Shown piece by piece: positions 34,362 to 45,598 of a stretch of 64,000 bases of DNA. Position numbers and translations under genes: made by a program. The notes under the pieces are model-generated. The model searched no databases, was not told the DNA's origin, and worked only from the letters and a program-made list of their open reading frames with translations. Position 1 is the first letter of the stretch, and the number at the start of each line of letters is the position of its first letter. Source of the stretch: Caenorhabditis remanei (Eukaryota; Nematoda; Chromadorea; Rhabditida; Rhabditidae); NCBI RefSeq assembly GCF_010183535.1, contig NC_071331.1, positions 3,844,001-3,908,000 of the forward strand, in the 5' to 3' direction.

Positions 34362-37180
34362 TCTTTACTAATAATATTCAACAGATTCCGCCTGTCTGTT
34401 TGTATGTTGCCAGCCATAACTCCCTCCGTACTGGGCCGATTTTTATGAGACCTGGATAGATAGATTGGAAATTTGACTTAGTTGATGCACGAACTTTTCT
34501 TTTTTCAAAAATATCAAATTTGACGTCTTCTGGAGACGAATCTGATTTCAACGGTAAAAAGCGTTGAGAAAAGTGTGTCCCGACAGGGTGGTAGAAAGCT
34601 CAAAACTACTGACTCGGTGTTTCTTAACTGCATTCTCGAGAGCGCTCCGGCCGCGCGTATTTGGTGTAGCGGTCTACGCAGATGACTCTCACGCATGGGG
34701 TGATGAGTTCGTTCCCGCCATGTCGGAAATATTTTTTGCTTTTTTGCTTTGATAAGAACATAGACAGCCAGTATATGAAAGTTGTAAATAACTTTAGTTC
34801 AGTCGAGGTTTCGTAGATCAAAAGGATCCATCTTTGACGGTGTTCAAAAATTAGAATCCCACAAAAACCGTGTCAGAAGCTGATGGCAGTTTACAATAAG
34901 ACTTTTGTCCGCAGCTTCATAACAAAAACTCAAAAAATACTGTTAGTGCATTTTTTGAAGAAGAGAATAGGAAATGAGAAAGTGAGAATTCTCTATAAAT
35001 TTGCACCCCGATAGTTTCGAATTTGCTCTTTTTTTAAAATGATCTCAGTGTGCCATATTTAGAAGAAGGAGGCGGCATCGCCACAGACCAGTCAAAAATT
35101 AAAATTGATATTTCAATTATCCCTTTCCGTTCGAAAAAGAATAAAGCAAAGTTATCAAATTTCTGTTCTTTCTGAAAGAGTATGTTAAAATAGTTTCGGT
35201 GAATTTAGGATAAAAAATCACTGAGAAGATTTGTGAGTTCCTATTAGAAAAGTAGGGATTATGTTACGGAACGGACTGCTCAGAGATAACAAAAAATACC
35301 TAAAAGAGAAGAAAATTATCACACAGTGTAGAAGTAAAAGAGAAAGGGACCGGGAACCCCTTTTTTCTCTGTTACGTATCATAACTCAGGTAATTTTTGG
35401 CGCGTGGGTGGCACCTATCTGGGAGTTAGCCACGAGTTTCGGGAGTTAGCCGATGGAAACGGCAGTTAGCCGTGAAAAATGGCAGTTAGCCGAGGTAAAT
35501 GGGAGTTAGCCGGTGTGGCACCGAAATGGGATCGAAACGGCGAATAAGGTCAAGTCGAGGAGTATCTGGCATCTAAGTGGCGTTTGGCAACTAACCGGCG
35601 CCCATGTGGCGGCTTGGTGGTCATCGAAACGGTACCACGTTGAACATAGTGGCGCGCGGAAGTCATGAGATGTCGGCTGCTGCTTTTTGATATATCCACG
35701 ATATGAATTTGAAACACTATTAATATGATCTAAATTTTGCCAGAGTCATCACTAAGGTGGCTTGCCCTCACGGCACGATCAGATACATGGCCTGAGGACA
35801 AGCTAAGAGTCGAAGGAAAACGGCCACTTTTGTTCTTTCATGGTTAAAAAGCACATGAAATCAATTCTATTTAGTTAAGAGATTGGAGAAAAAAGTGAAA
35901 AGTAGCCCACGAATATTGGAACTCAGGCCGCACAAATTGGCACAAAATGATGTCTTCCACTTTTAAATCGGTTAACTAAATTACCGACTTTCAAAATATT
36001 TGAAATATTTGGCACCTAAGCAGCGCGGTATCGGCGTGTAAACGGCATGTAAACGGCACCTACATGGCGAATTCCTCCCAGGATAGGAAACTACCGAAAC
36101 GGCAGTTAGCCGACGAAAACGGCAGTTAGCCGCGCCGATATCGACGGCTAATAGCCGTTTTCGTCGGCTAACTGCCTGGAAATTACGTGAGAAGGTTTGG
36201 GGTTGGCATTAGATCGCGCCTGATCAATGACGTTTTCAGCGACCCAATGAGTTTGTTAAGCCTTATAGTTTTATTCCGCCATAATTAGAGGAGGGAGGCG
36301 GCATCGCCGCCGATCATAAAAAGTCAAAAATTAAAAAGATCACTCTTCTTTTGAGGAGAGCAAAAAAGAGAGTTCTCAAAAAGTCAATGAGAACATTTGT
36401 CGAAATCTTTTCCGAAAAGCAGAGGTGTTTTGATTGTTCTCTATCAGAACGGACTGTCTAGCTAACCAAAACAACCAATTAGTGAAGGACTGTTATACGA
36501 TCCAGAAGTAGGGAATAGTTCTGAGACCTCCATACTCTGAACCATTTGAGAAGCGCCGCAGGCGCTGTATAACTGAAAAGAACTTCTTGGAGAAGGCAGG
36601 CGGCATCGCCGCCGATCAGTCAAAAGCTGGAAAAATACTTTCAGTGCATCTTTATAAAATGTTACTAGGAAATTCCTCAAATTCCTAGGCTTCAGTAAAA
36701 ACATGTTCAAGGTTTTTCAGTCTCAAACCAAAAAAATCATTCCCTTCATTTTGTACAATTAATTCTGAGACCTCGGATGTCTCTGCCACGCCACTAAAGA
36801 AGCGCCGTAGGCGCTATTACAACCAGAAGCTTATTAAGAGTATAATGAATGAAAGAACACTACTCAAGGAGTGATGGTGATTTGTGAGTTAGGAACTTTG
36901 TCGTAGATCAGTTACCTTCAAAAACATAATAAGTTTTAGGATGAGGGTTTGTTAAAGCATTGTCATAGTTTTCAATACTAAGAGAAGGAGGCGGCACTGC
37001 CGCCATCAATCAAAACTGAAAAACTAATATTTAGGAGACAACTCGCCTTTTTAGGAGAAAAAAGAGTTATCACATTGAGTTTTTAAAAAATCATTTAAAA
37101 AGCGCCGCAGGCGCTGTAAATCTGAGCAGGGTGCTGTAGGAAAGGAGGTTGAGCAGCCGTAGGCTGCGTCAACCGACTGG
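34362..37180 (+). mobile_element. Non-autonomous Helitron 1
   Basis: The element starts TCTTTACTAATAATATTCAA followed by CTGTCTGTTTGTATGTTGCC and ACTGGGCCGATTTTTATGAG, the usual look of a Helitron 5' end. It ends with a hairpin (GGTTGA GCAGCC ... GGCTGC TCAACC) and then GACTGG, the CTRR rule. It lies exactly between A and T of a satellite monomer (ATGGA/TTTCTAG) with no target duplication. No Rep/helicase gene is present. The inside contains repeated palindromic words (GGCGGCATCGCCGCC, GCGCCGCAGGCGC), and at 35400-36180 clusters of GGCAGTTAGCCG. Confidence 0.88.
35400..36180. repeat. GGCAGTTAGCCG-type minisatellite module inside Helitron 1
   Basis: Direct copies of (C)GG(C/G)AGTTAGCCG at both ends of the interval and an inverted copy at the right end (CGGCTAACTGCC), with GGCACC/GGCATC words between. 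It may be a nested small element; exact ends are not clear. Confidence 0.5.
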
Positions 37181-38631
37181 TTTCTAGATAAAAAAAATGT
37201 CCTGTTTTTAGGAATTGAATTATAATTTTATTGATTTCTAACCCGGGAGGATTCAAACCCGCGTCTACTGAAGTAAACCTCAGCCCGGATAGTATAGACT
37301 CCTTCACCCTCTGGTCGAAGTGTGTCTAACCGGTTCCGACACAGATAAGAATGGTTGGGGAAGTTAATTTCATAAAAAATACCCTGTTTTTAGGAATTTC
37401 AATTATAATTTTGTGGATTTCTAGATTAAAAATGTCCTGTTTTTAGGAATTTTAATTATAATTTTATGGATTTCTAGATTAAAAATGTCCTGTTTTTAGG
37501 AATTTTAATTATAATTTTATTGATTTCTAACCCGGGAGGATTCAAACCCGCGTCTACTGAAGTAAACCTCAGCCCGGATAATATAGACTCCTTCACCCTC
37601 TGGTCGAAGTGTGTCTAACCGGTTCCGACACAGATAAGAATGGTGGGGGGAAGTTAATTTCATAAAAAATACCCTGTTTTTAGGAATTTCAATTATAATT
37701 TTGTGGATTTCTAGATTAAAAATGTCCTGTTTTTAGGAATTTTAATTATAATTTTATGGATTTCTAGATTAAAAATGTCCTGTTTTTAGGAATTGAATTA
37801 TAATTTTATTGATTTCTAACCCGGGAGGATTCAAACCCGCGTCTACTGAAGTAAACCTCAGCCCGGATAATATAGACTCCTTCACCCTCTGGTCGAAGTG
37901 TGTCTAACCGGTTCCGACACAGATAAGAATGGTTGGGGAAGTTAATTTCATAAAAAATACCCTGTTTTTAGGAATTTCAATTATAATTTTGTGGATTTCT
38001 AGATTAAAAATGTCCTGTTTTTAGGAATTTTAATTATAATTTTATGGATTTCTAGATTAAAAATGTCCTGTTTTTTGGAATTTAATTATAATTTTATTGA
38101 TTTCTAACCCGGGAGGATTCAAACCCGCGTCTACTGAAGTAAACCTCAGCCCGGATAATATAGACTCCTTCACCCTCTGGTCGAAGTGTGTCTAACCGGT
38201 TCCGACACAGATAAGAATGGTTGGGGAAGTTAATTTCATAAAAAATACCCTGTTTTTAGGAATTTCAATTATAATTTCGTGGATTTCTAGATTGAAAATG
38301 TCCTGTTTTTAGGAATTTTAATTATAATTTTGTGGATTTCTAGATAAAAAAAAGTCCTGTTTTTAGGAATTTCAATTATAATTTTGTGGATTTCTAGATT
38401 AAAAAAAGTCCTGTTTTTAGGAATTTCAATTGTAATTTTATGAATTTCTAGATTAAAAAAAGTCCTGTTTTTAGGAATTTCAATTATAATTTTACCGATT
38501 TCTAACCCGGGAGGATTCAAACCAGCGTCTACTGAAGTAAACCTCAGCCCGGATAGTATAGACTCCTTCACCCTCTGGTCGAAGTGTGTCTAACCGGAAC
38601 CGACACAGATAAGAATGGTTGGGGAAGTCAA
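37181..38631. repeat. Composite satellite array, block 2
   Basis: Continuation of block 1 beyond Helitron 1. Spacer starts lie near 37241, 37528, 37817, 38106 and 38507, so the unit is close to 290 bp here. Confidence 0.9.
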
Positions 38632-38671
38632 AGTTAAGTATGTTGATTCTGGGGTTTATAACTCACGTCTT

Positions 38672-38792
38672 TCAAATTGATCGTCTTGTGATTCGTCTCG
38701 ATCTATTGCTTTCTTGTCCACCGTTTGTTGCACTCGACCGTTCCTTATCTATCACGACTGTTGGTTTGCTCTTCATGCGCTGTGGTTTACCA
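38672..38792 (-). pseudogene. Captured terminal exon of an unidentified host gene, left arm
   Basis: After a TTTTTCAG acceptor a 39-codon frame reads GKPQRMKSKPTVVIDKERSS onward and ends in a basic tail (RSRRITRRSI) with a stop. It is polar and lysine/arginine-rich, and looks like the C-terminus of a larger protein. No upstream exon exists here, so it is a fragment. Parent gene not recognised. Confidence 0.5.
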
Positions 38793-40111
38793 CTGAAAAA
38801 GTAAACATTAATTCATAAATGAACTAAGAAAACAGGGTATATAAGTACAAGATAAGTCATGGTTATGTGGATATCTCAAAGATGGCCAGAAAAGAGAAGA
38901 TAGAAGAGTCACCATCCAATACGGTGAGATGGTGGACGAATGAGCCAAGAAAATGAGATGAGGAGACTGGGGGGTCAGTGGGCGGAGTCTAGTAGGAAAC
39001 AGCCATCTGTTATTCTAATTGGATAAGTGATTTCCCATGGAGATAAGTGAACAGGTGGTTTGTGTTAACAATAATGAGACAATAGGCAAGTGTCTATCTA
39101 TTTTATGTTATCTTGGGAAAGGGCACGGAAAAAGAAGAAAAGAGGTGGATGAGGTCAAACAACAACGTGAATATTCAAACGAAAGTGAATTTGGGTGACA
39201 GGAGACGATAGTCATCTGGGGGGAAGGACAGGTGGGCCCTCTTATCCTACCGTTCAAGGTTCCAAGTTTCCCCCAAAGTTATCCGTTCGGACCGATTTCT
39301 CAAGGAGATAAGGAGGCAGATGGTAATGCGTGAAGAAAAATGCCCCAGGCAGTATACCGAGAAGGACAATTTGTAAATCAGTTGACATGTCTTCTTGTGG
39401 CATTGAAATAAATAGATTATTTCATCAAAAAGTTGCGTTACGTTGGTTTATCCTCGTTTGGGGTTCTAGTTTGTGTCAAAATACATTTTGTGTGCTTCTC
39501 GTTGCTTTAGCTAAGACTTGCTACTTATTCTTGGTTTTTAGACCAAACTTATACTTGGTTTTTATGTGTTCTTCACGTATTACCATCTGCCTCCTTATCT
39601 CCTTGAGAAATCGGTCCGAACGGATGACTTTGGGGGAAACTTGGAACCTTGAACTGTCTGATTAGAGGGCCCACCTGTCCTTTGCCAGATGACTATTGTC
39701 TCCTGTCACCCAAATTCACTTTCGTTTGAATATTCACGTTGTTGTTTGACCTCATCCACCTCTTTTCTTCTTTTTCCGTGCCCTTTCCCAAGATAACATA
39801 AAATAGATAGACACTTGCCTATTGTTTCATTATTGTTAACACAAACCACCTGCTCACTTATCTCCATGGGAAATCACTTATCCAATTAGATCAACAGATG
39901 ACTGTTTTCTACTAGACTCCGCCCACTAACCCCCCAGTCTCCTCATCTCATTTTCTTGGCTCATTCGTCCACCATCTCACCGTACTGGATGGTGACTCTT
40001 CTATCTTCTCTTTTCTGGCCATCTTTGAGATATCCACATAACCATGATTTATCTTGTACTTATACTCCCTGTTTTTTTAGTTCATTTATGAATTAATGTT
40101 TTCTTTTTCAG

Positions 40112-40190
40112 TGGTAAACCACAGCGCATGAAGAGCAAACCAACAGTCGTGATAGATAAGGAACGGTCGAGTGCAACAAACGGTGACTAG
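40112..40190 (+). pseudogene. Captured terminal exon, right arm, decayed
   Basis: Inverted copy of the 38672-38792 exon with the same acceptor. A one-base deletion after SSATNG causes a premature TAG at 40188-40190. The difference shows the two arms have drifted since the inverted duplication. Confidence 0.5.
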
Positions 40191-40288
40191 AAAGCAATGG
40201 ATACAGACGAATCACAAGACGATCAATTTGATTGACGTGAGTTATAACCCCCAGAAATAAAATGCTTTATCGCTCTTAACTTTGACCT

Positions 40289-40735
40289 CCCCAACCATTC
40301 TTATCAGTGTCGGTATTGTAATTGAAATTCCTAAAAACAGGCATTTTTTATTTGGAAATCCATAAAATTGTAATTGAAATTCCTAAAAACAGGCATTTTT
40401 TATTTGGAAATCCATAAAATTACAATTGAAATTCCTAAAAACAGGACATTTTTAATCTAGAAATCAATAAAATTGTAATTGAAATTCCTAAAAACAGGAC
40501 TTTTTTAAAAATAGAAATCAACGAAATTATAATTAAAATTCTTAAAAACAGGGTATTTTTTATGAAATTAACTTCCCCCACCATTCTTATCTGTGTCGGT
40601 ACCGGTTAGACTCGTCGATCAGAGGATGTAGTAGTCGTTAATACCCGGGCTGAGGTTTACTTCAGTAGACGCGGGTTTGAATCCTCCCGGGTTAGAAATC
40701 AGTAAAATTATAATTAACCATTCTTATCTGTGTCA
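40289..40735. repeat. Composite satellite, inverted block 3
   Basis: Same monomers and spacer as blocks 1 and 2, in opposite orientation (AATTCCTAAAAACAGGAC, then GGTTTGAATCCTCCCGGGTT at 40671-40690). Confidence 0.9.
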
Positions 40736-41517
40736 AAAATCACTGATATTAGAAAACAATTTTCTCGAAAAATTGGTAATCAAAACTCAAAATTTTCTTT
40801 TGCGCAAGCGTGTTATGAAACTCAATACTTTTCTTTTTTATTCGTAGAGCCGTTGCTTCTCCATTTTTGCATATCAAAGAAGATATATTCATTTTCAATT
40901 AATATGACATTAGTTTATGTAGAATGTCATCAGAATATTGTGACAACAAGGTTTCAATTCAAAACAATGAATAATAACTATGAGCAGAACTGGGAGTTGG
41001 TGTAAAAAAAGAGTGACTTTTGAAATTCACGTGGAGCCTTAATATATATTATGACCACATGGATATTATACCATTCTATTATATTTGATGCCAAATCCAG
41101 GTTTTCTATTTCCAAAGTTAGAAAATGAGTCACCAAATAACACTAAAATAAAGTTTAATGTAGTTGAGTGACTCAATAAAACCTGCAATAACTTGTGAGT
41201 ACATATTTGAAATCAGTGTTTTCTCAGCTTTCCCATGACTCACTTATGTCTGTCAGGTCATGTTTCATATTTCCAAATAGACATGACTTGGTGTTTGAAA
41301 AAGATTGAATAACGTTGAATTGTATGCTGAAAAATTACAAATTATAGGTCAAACTTCTGAAACTGTTTTAATAATTTTATTTGTCAGCTATTACCACCCA
41401 AAATGTTTTATAAAACTTACGAGCTCTAGTTACCGTCACTTTCAAAAACTGCTTCGCTGTTTCACGATTATCGTGAATTTGAAGGTAATTTCAGTAATCC
41501 ACAGGGGGCGTTGGATT
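40736..41517. other. Intergenic, one Ruby motif
   Basis: No gene seen. A CTGTTTCA core lies at 41457. Confidence 0.4.
41457..41464 (+). promoter_or_regulatory. Ruby motif (21U-RNA promoter core)
   Basis: Exact CTGTTTCA, but the nearest YRNT has its T at only 34 nt; activity doubtful. Confidence 0.4.
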
Positions 41518-41786
41518 ATTAGCGGAGCAATTTCGTTACAACTGCGCCCCACCGCAAACGAGAGAGTATCGGCGAGAGACGCAGAGTTTTTCTGGCGCGA
41601 AACAGATTTTCACCATTTTTGATCTATTTTCACAAGTTTTAATTAAAAATTTCCGGGAGAAAATTATGCAAAAATACATCGAAAATGGTCAAAATCTGTT
41701 TCGCGCCAGAAAAAAACTCTCCGTCTCTCGCCGATACTCTCTCGTTTGCGGCGAGGCGCAGTTGTAAGAAGGCGTGGGCCGCTAAT
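41518..41786. mobile_element. Inverted-repeat MITE
   Basis: Arms of about 100 bp run from ATTAGCGG through ACAACTGCGCC, GCAAACGAGAGAGTATCGGC and CTGGCGCGAAACAGATTTT, and back to CCGCTAAT. The AT-rich centre is at about 41620-41690. Target duplication not resolved. Confidence 0.65.
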
Positions 41787-42507
41787 AGTTGGTACATATG
41801 AATTCATGTTTTTCCCGCGAAACCGGAAGTCTAGTGAAGCGACCATTTTTGAGCTTCCCGAATTAATCTAGTTTCCACACAGCAGTATTAGATTAGTAGA
41901 GAACTCGATTCTGAATCGAGTGAATTCAAAATATGAAAAAAAATCGGTTTCAAATAAGAGTGTTTACGTACGGCTTGACCGCACTATTGATTAGTCCGTG
42001 AAATACGACGAGCTTATTGCTTCCAACAGTTATGTATTATAAATTCACAACACTGCGCCGCATGGCTTTAAAGGCGCATCCCATTTATTAGAAATTTCGC
42101 GGAATGGTCTCGTAGTTGAAAAAGATCAAATACCCTATTTTCGAGCTTTGCAGGTCTAAAAATAAATGCAAATAATGTTTTTCGCATCGAGACCACTTTG
42201 AACAAATTAGAGGCGCCAAAAGCCATGCGGTGCAGTGTCGTGAATTTATAATAGATTGCCGGATTTTCATTTTCCTTCCGTTTCATAAATCCAATATTTT
42301 CATGCCACCCCTGGGTTTTCATTTTTTACAGAATGGCTATGAATTGCCGGTGGTTAAGGACCCTCATGACCGTGTTTACAACGACAGTTCACAGTTCATT
42401 CAAGTTTTCACTCATCTACCGTAATCTCAGCGTGTCGATTTAAATGGTCGCTTATTCTCATTTTTCATTACTTATAACACGATAACCCCCAATTTATACG
42501 TGGGCAT

Positions 42508-42576
42508 CTGTTTCAGGCCTACTCTAAAGTTTTCAAACTATTTTGTAGAAAATAATTACAAGCGTCAAACCTATTA
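42508..42576 (+). ncRNA. Candidate 21U-RNA (piRNA) locus
   Basis: Exact CTGTTTCA at 42508-42515; YRNT (TAAT) with T at 42556, 41 nt. Predicted 21U-RNA 42556-42576. Confidence 0.67.
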
Positions 42577-42862
42577 ATTAAATAAAACTGTTTCTGCAAG
42601 TTCTTAATCATTTCAGAACAATAACAAAAAATGTTCGAAAGCCCCTTCAAACAGAAAATTAAGAGCACATATTAAAACAGTAACCTAACAGTTTTAAGTA
42701 TTTTAAAAATTCAATTGTAAGTTAGAAGCAATGGGTTTTTAACCACTTTTTCGTTTGTGAAAAATTTAATTTCAGATTAATTTGTTGTGACACACGTTTA
42801 ATGTTTTTCCCAGATAATTTTTGTCCTTTAATGTTTTTTCACCACACTTCAAATTGATTTCT

Positions 42863-42929
42863 TATTATTTTTTTCATGATTCAACATTTCGGTATTGTCC
42901 AGAAAGTAATTGATGGAGTTGTGAAACAG
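42863..42929 (-). ncRNA. Candidate 21U-RNA (piRNA) locus
   Basis: Exact CTGTTTCA on the minus strand (42922-42929); YRNT with T at 42883, 39 nt. Predicted 21U-RNA 42883-42863. The homologous site in U2 (near 47180) has a base change in the core. Confidence 0.65.
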
Positions 42930-43371
42930 TGAATATCAGTCAGTAGGAATAATAAATTCTGTTATGCCATGATTTTGAACAGTCGTTGTGAACTTTGGGT
43001 AAGGAACCTTCGGTGGGTTAGTGTTTTAAACAATAAATGTTTCTGTTCCATGTACATAATTAAAGGATTTGACACTCAACTAGAAGTTAGTGATAGGAAC
43101 AAGTTTAGTTCTTCAACTTACTCAGCAATTCCAACAGTAATGTTCTGCAAATTATAAATTGCGGAAAAACTTTACTGATTTACATATATACATATTACTG
43201 CAAAAATGAATACACAGAGTTCTCGAAATTAGTTATGAATAAAAACACGGATGTTGGGTCAGAAAAATTGATAATCCAATTGACTAACTACACTTATAGC
43301 ATTTTGAAAGCAGAAACACATTCCTTATTATCACGATACACATTTCATATTTCATTTGTGGCATACTTGTC

Positions 43372-43733
43372 AACCGGGCCGAAACGGGCCGACACGGGCC
43401 GGCTCGTAACTCGCTTCAAACTCAATATTATGAGCTGAAAAATATACCAAAATGTAGATCTCGACGAATTCTATTCCCGTGACCTACTACGGGCTGGAAG
43501 CTATTCGTTAATGTGCCGCGGGACGGGAAAAAGTGCCAAAAAACGCGAAAATGGCCAAAAAACCCATTGTAGCTGCGGCATATTAACGAATAGCCTTCCG
43601 GCCCGTAGTAGGTCACGGGCATAGAACTCGTCGAGATCTACATTTTGGTATATTTTTCAGCTCATAATATTCATTTTGACGCGAGTTACGAGCCGGCCCG
43701 TGTCGGCCCGTTTCGGCCCGGTTGACAAGTATG
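43372..43733. mobile_element. CATACTTG-family hAT-like MITE
   Basis: Long palindrome with ends CATACTTGTCAACCGGGCCG and inverse. Flanks ATTTGTGG (43364-43371) and ATTTGTTG (43734-43741) match at 7 of 8 bases, a decayed 8 bp target duplication. CGGGCC(GA)-type units form the subterminal parts. Confidence 0.83.
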
Positions 43734-43865
43734 ATTTGTTGAAAAATCTAATTCTAAATAAGTTCTTTGAAATTGAATAATTATTCGGTTTCATATGATT
43801 AATTTCAAAACTATACTGATTGATCCTATAATAATGAAATGCAATAATAATTTTTTTTTCTTTAG

Positions 43866-44452
43866 ACTCGGACTTTTGTTCGGTATGGCGAGCATGCTAC
43901 AACGGCGGGAGTCTACGTCACGGTAGGTCCGCTAGCTGTGATGTAAGAAATCATTAAACTCTTCATCAGTTTGGTTCATTTGTACGAAGTGGGTTTGTGC
44001 AGATGGGCCGAGTTCAGGGAACCCCAGGGTCTATGTGTTCATCACTACCATGCTGGTCAGTAGCTGCTTTGATGGTTTCGGACCCTGGGTATTTACCATC
44101 CCCCTCCCTTATATGAACAATGATTATTATCAGATCAGGATTCCTCCAACTATGTCACACTCGTCGGGTGTTGGCTCACCACTGACTATGACGGAGTTTC
44201 CCGCCATGAGCCTCACGGCCTTCAACTTTCCCTTTCAGGTTCGCACCCTCCAGATCAAGTCGGCATCCAACCGGTCCTCCCGTGTGTTTTTCAGGCCAGA
44301 GCTCTATTTCAGATCTAGAGACAGAGACCATCCGGAACACATGGCCAGATCAGAATGCGGTGGTTGGGCTTCCGGGTCGCTACCCAACTCCTCTTTACCG
44401 CCCAAACGGAGAGCACCGGAATGATACTCTCCCCCATGTCAGATCGAGGTAA
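43866..44452 (+). other. GC-rich, coding-like segment, gene not recognised
   Basis: This stretch has higher GC and codon-like texture than its surroundings. A possible exon lies at 43866-43922 (acceptor CTTTAG, donor GTAGGT). A second follows a GTTTGTGCAG acceptor at 44002. A frame of 129 codons stays open at 44035-44424. A different frame in the last 130 bp, after a TATTTCAG acceptor, gives a protein-like tail (PTPLYRPNGEHRNDTLPH). The frames cannot be linked into one gene without several assumed introns, and I recognise no domain. It may be a gene fragment. Confidence 0.35.
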
Positions 44453-44572
44453 TTTTTTAAATATTAACCTGGCTAAAATGCACAAGGAGTTAGTCAAGAA
44501 GTTTCTGAGATCAACTTCTATAACCCTAAACTTTATCAAAACGAGTTTCAACGTGTCCTGAAACCTTTGCAG

Positions 44573-45124
44573 CATAGTTGTACGAAATGCCATTTTCCGA
44601 AAAACCGGAATCCGGAACCGGAATGAAGTTTTTCAAATACCGGAATCCGGAACCGGAATGAAGTTTTTCAAATACCGGAATCCGGAACCGGAATGAAGTT
44701 TTTCAAATACCGGAATCCGGAATCCGGAACCGGAATCAAAATTTTAATTTTCCGGAATCCGGAATCCGGAACCGGAATGACGAAAAAACCCGGAATTCCG
44801 GAATTTCGGAATCCGGAATCCGGAATGACTCGAAAAATTGGCAAGGCCAAGTCATTTTTTTGAGTGTTTTTAATGATATATAAAGTTTAAAACTACTTCA
44901 AAACCGAAAAAGAAGTAATGCGGTTATCTTTAAAACTCAAAAAAAATTTAAAAATTTAAACTTCAGGATTCCGGAAAAAAAATTCAAAAAACCGGAATCC
45001 GGAATCCGGAATCGGAATGAAAAATTTCATTTTCCGGAATCCGGAACCGGAACCGGAATGTCAACAAAAAACCCCGGAATTCCGGAATCCGGAATTTCCG
45101 GAATCCGGATTCCGGACAACTATG
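44573..45124. mobile_element. hAT-like MITE filled with CCGGAATC minisatellite
   Basis: Ends CATAGTTGTACGAA and TTCCGGACAACTATG. Exact 8 bp duplication CTTTGCAG (44565-44572, 45125-45132). Most of the 552 bp is CCGGAATC/CCGGAACC repeat punctuated by AATGAAGTTTTTCAAATA, in inverted halves around an AT-rich core at 44825-44965. Confidence 0.88.
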
Positions 45125-45529
45125 CTTTGCAGTCAAGTTTTTCAAATTGAACCGGTTTCACAAACACGTCTGTCAGAATTTATTCGCAATCCCATTCAAA
45201 ATACACGATAATCAAAGCTTTCCTTCAGTTTCAGCATCGATTTCTCATTTCTGGGCCTGATTCCAGGGAGTCAGTGTTGCTATTTTTCTGGTTTTGATGG
45301 AACAGATGATATATCCATGTCGGAGAGTAAAAACATTATTACATTATCACCGTCAAGAGGCATCTCATTTGAATAATACTGACTTGTATTCACTTTTTAA
45401 AAACGCAATTGATTATAATCAACATTATTTTCAATACTACAATAGATGTTCCTAGGCTTAAATTTAAAAATTACTCTGCCCCAGTATTTTTTCAAACATT
45501 TCGAATTTATTATGTCTGAGTTTGAGAAT

Positions 45530-45598
45530 ATATGATCTGAAAATCAATCAACAACCGAAAACAAACAATCTTTGATAAAAATCAATTACATGAAACAG
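45530..45598 (-). ncRNA. Candidate 21U-RNA (piRNA) locus
   Basis: Exact CTGTTTCA on the minus strand (45591-45598); YRNT with T at 45550, 41 nt. Predicted 21U-RNA 45550-45530. Confidence 0.66.

Larger units (their letters stand above)
38632..40288. repeat. 1.65 kb palindrome with about 700 bp arms
   Basis: The left arm (about 38632-39335) and right arm (about 39571-40288) are inverted copies with small differences, around a unique spacer of about 235 bp. The symmetry continues into the satellite: the array to the right is in inverted orientation. Arms carry promoter-free host-like sequence, including one terminal exon (next entries). Confidence 0.85.
41838..43200. repeat. Segmental duplication unit U1
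   Basis: Shares diverged blocks with U2 (45590-47960) and U3 (54640-58150): CACAGCAGTATTAGATTA (41878; also 46086), CGTTTCATAAATC (42283; also 46724 and 57959), GTAACCTAACA (42680; also 46882), AGAAAGTAATTGATGG (42901; near copy at 47159) and CTCAGCGTGTCGATTT (42426; also 58091). Confidence 0.65.
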
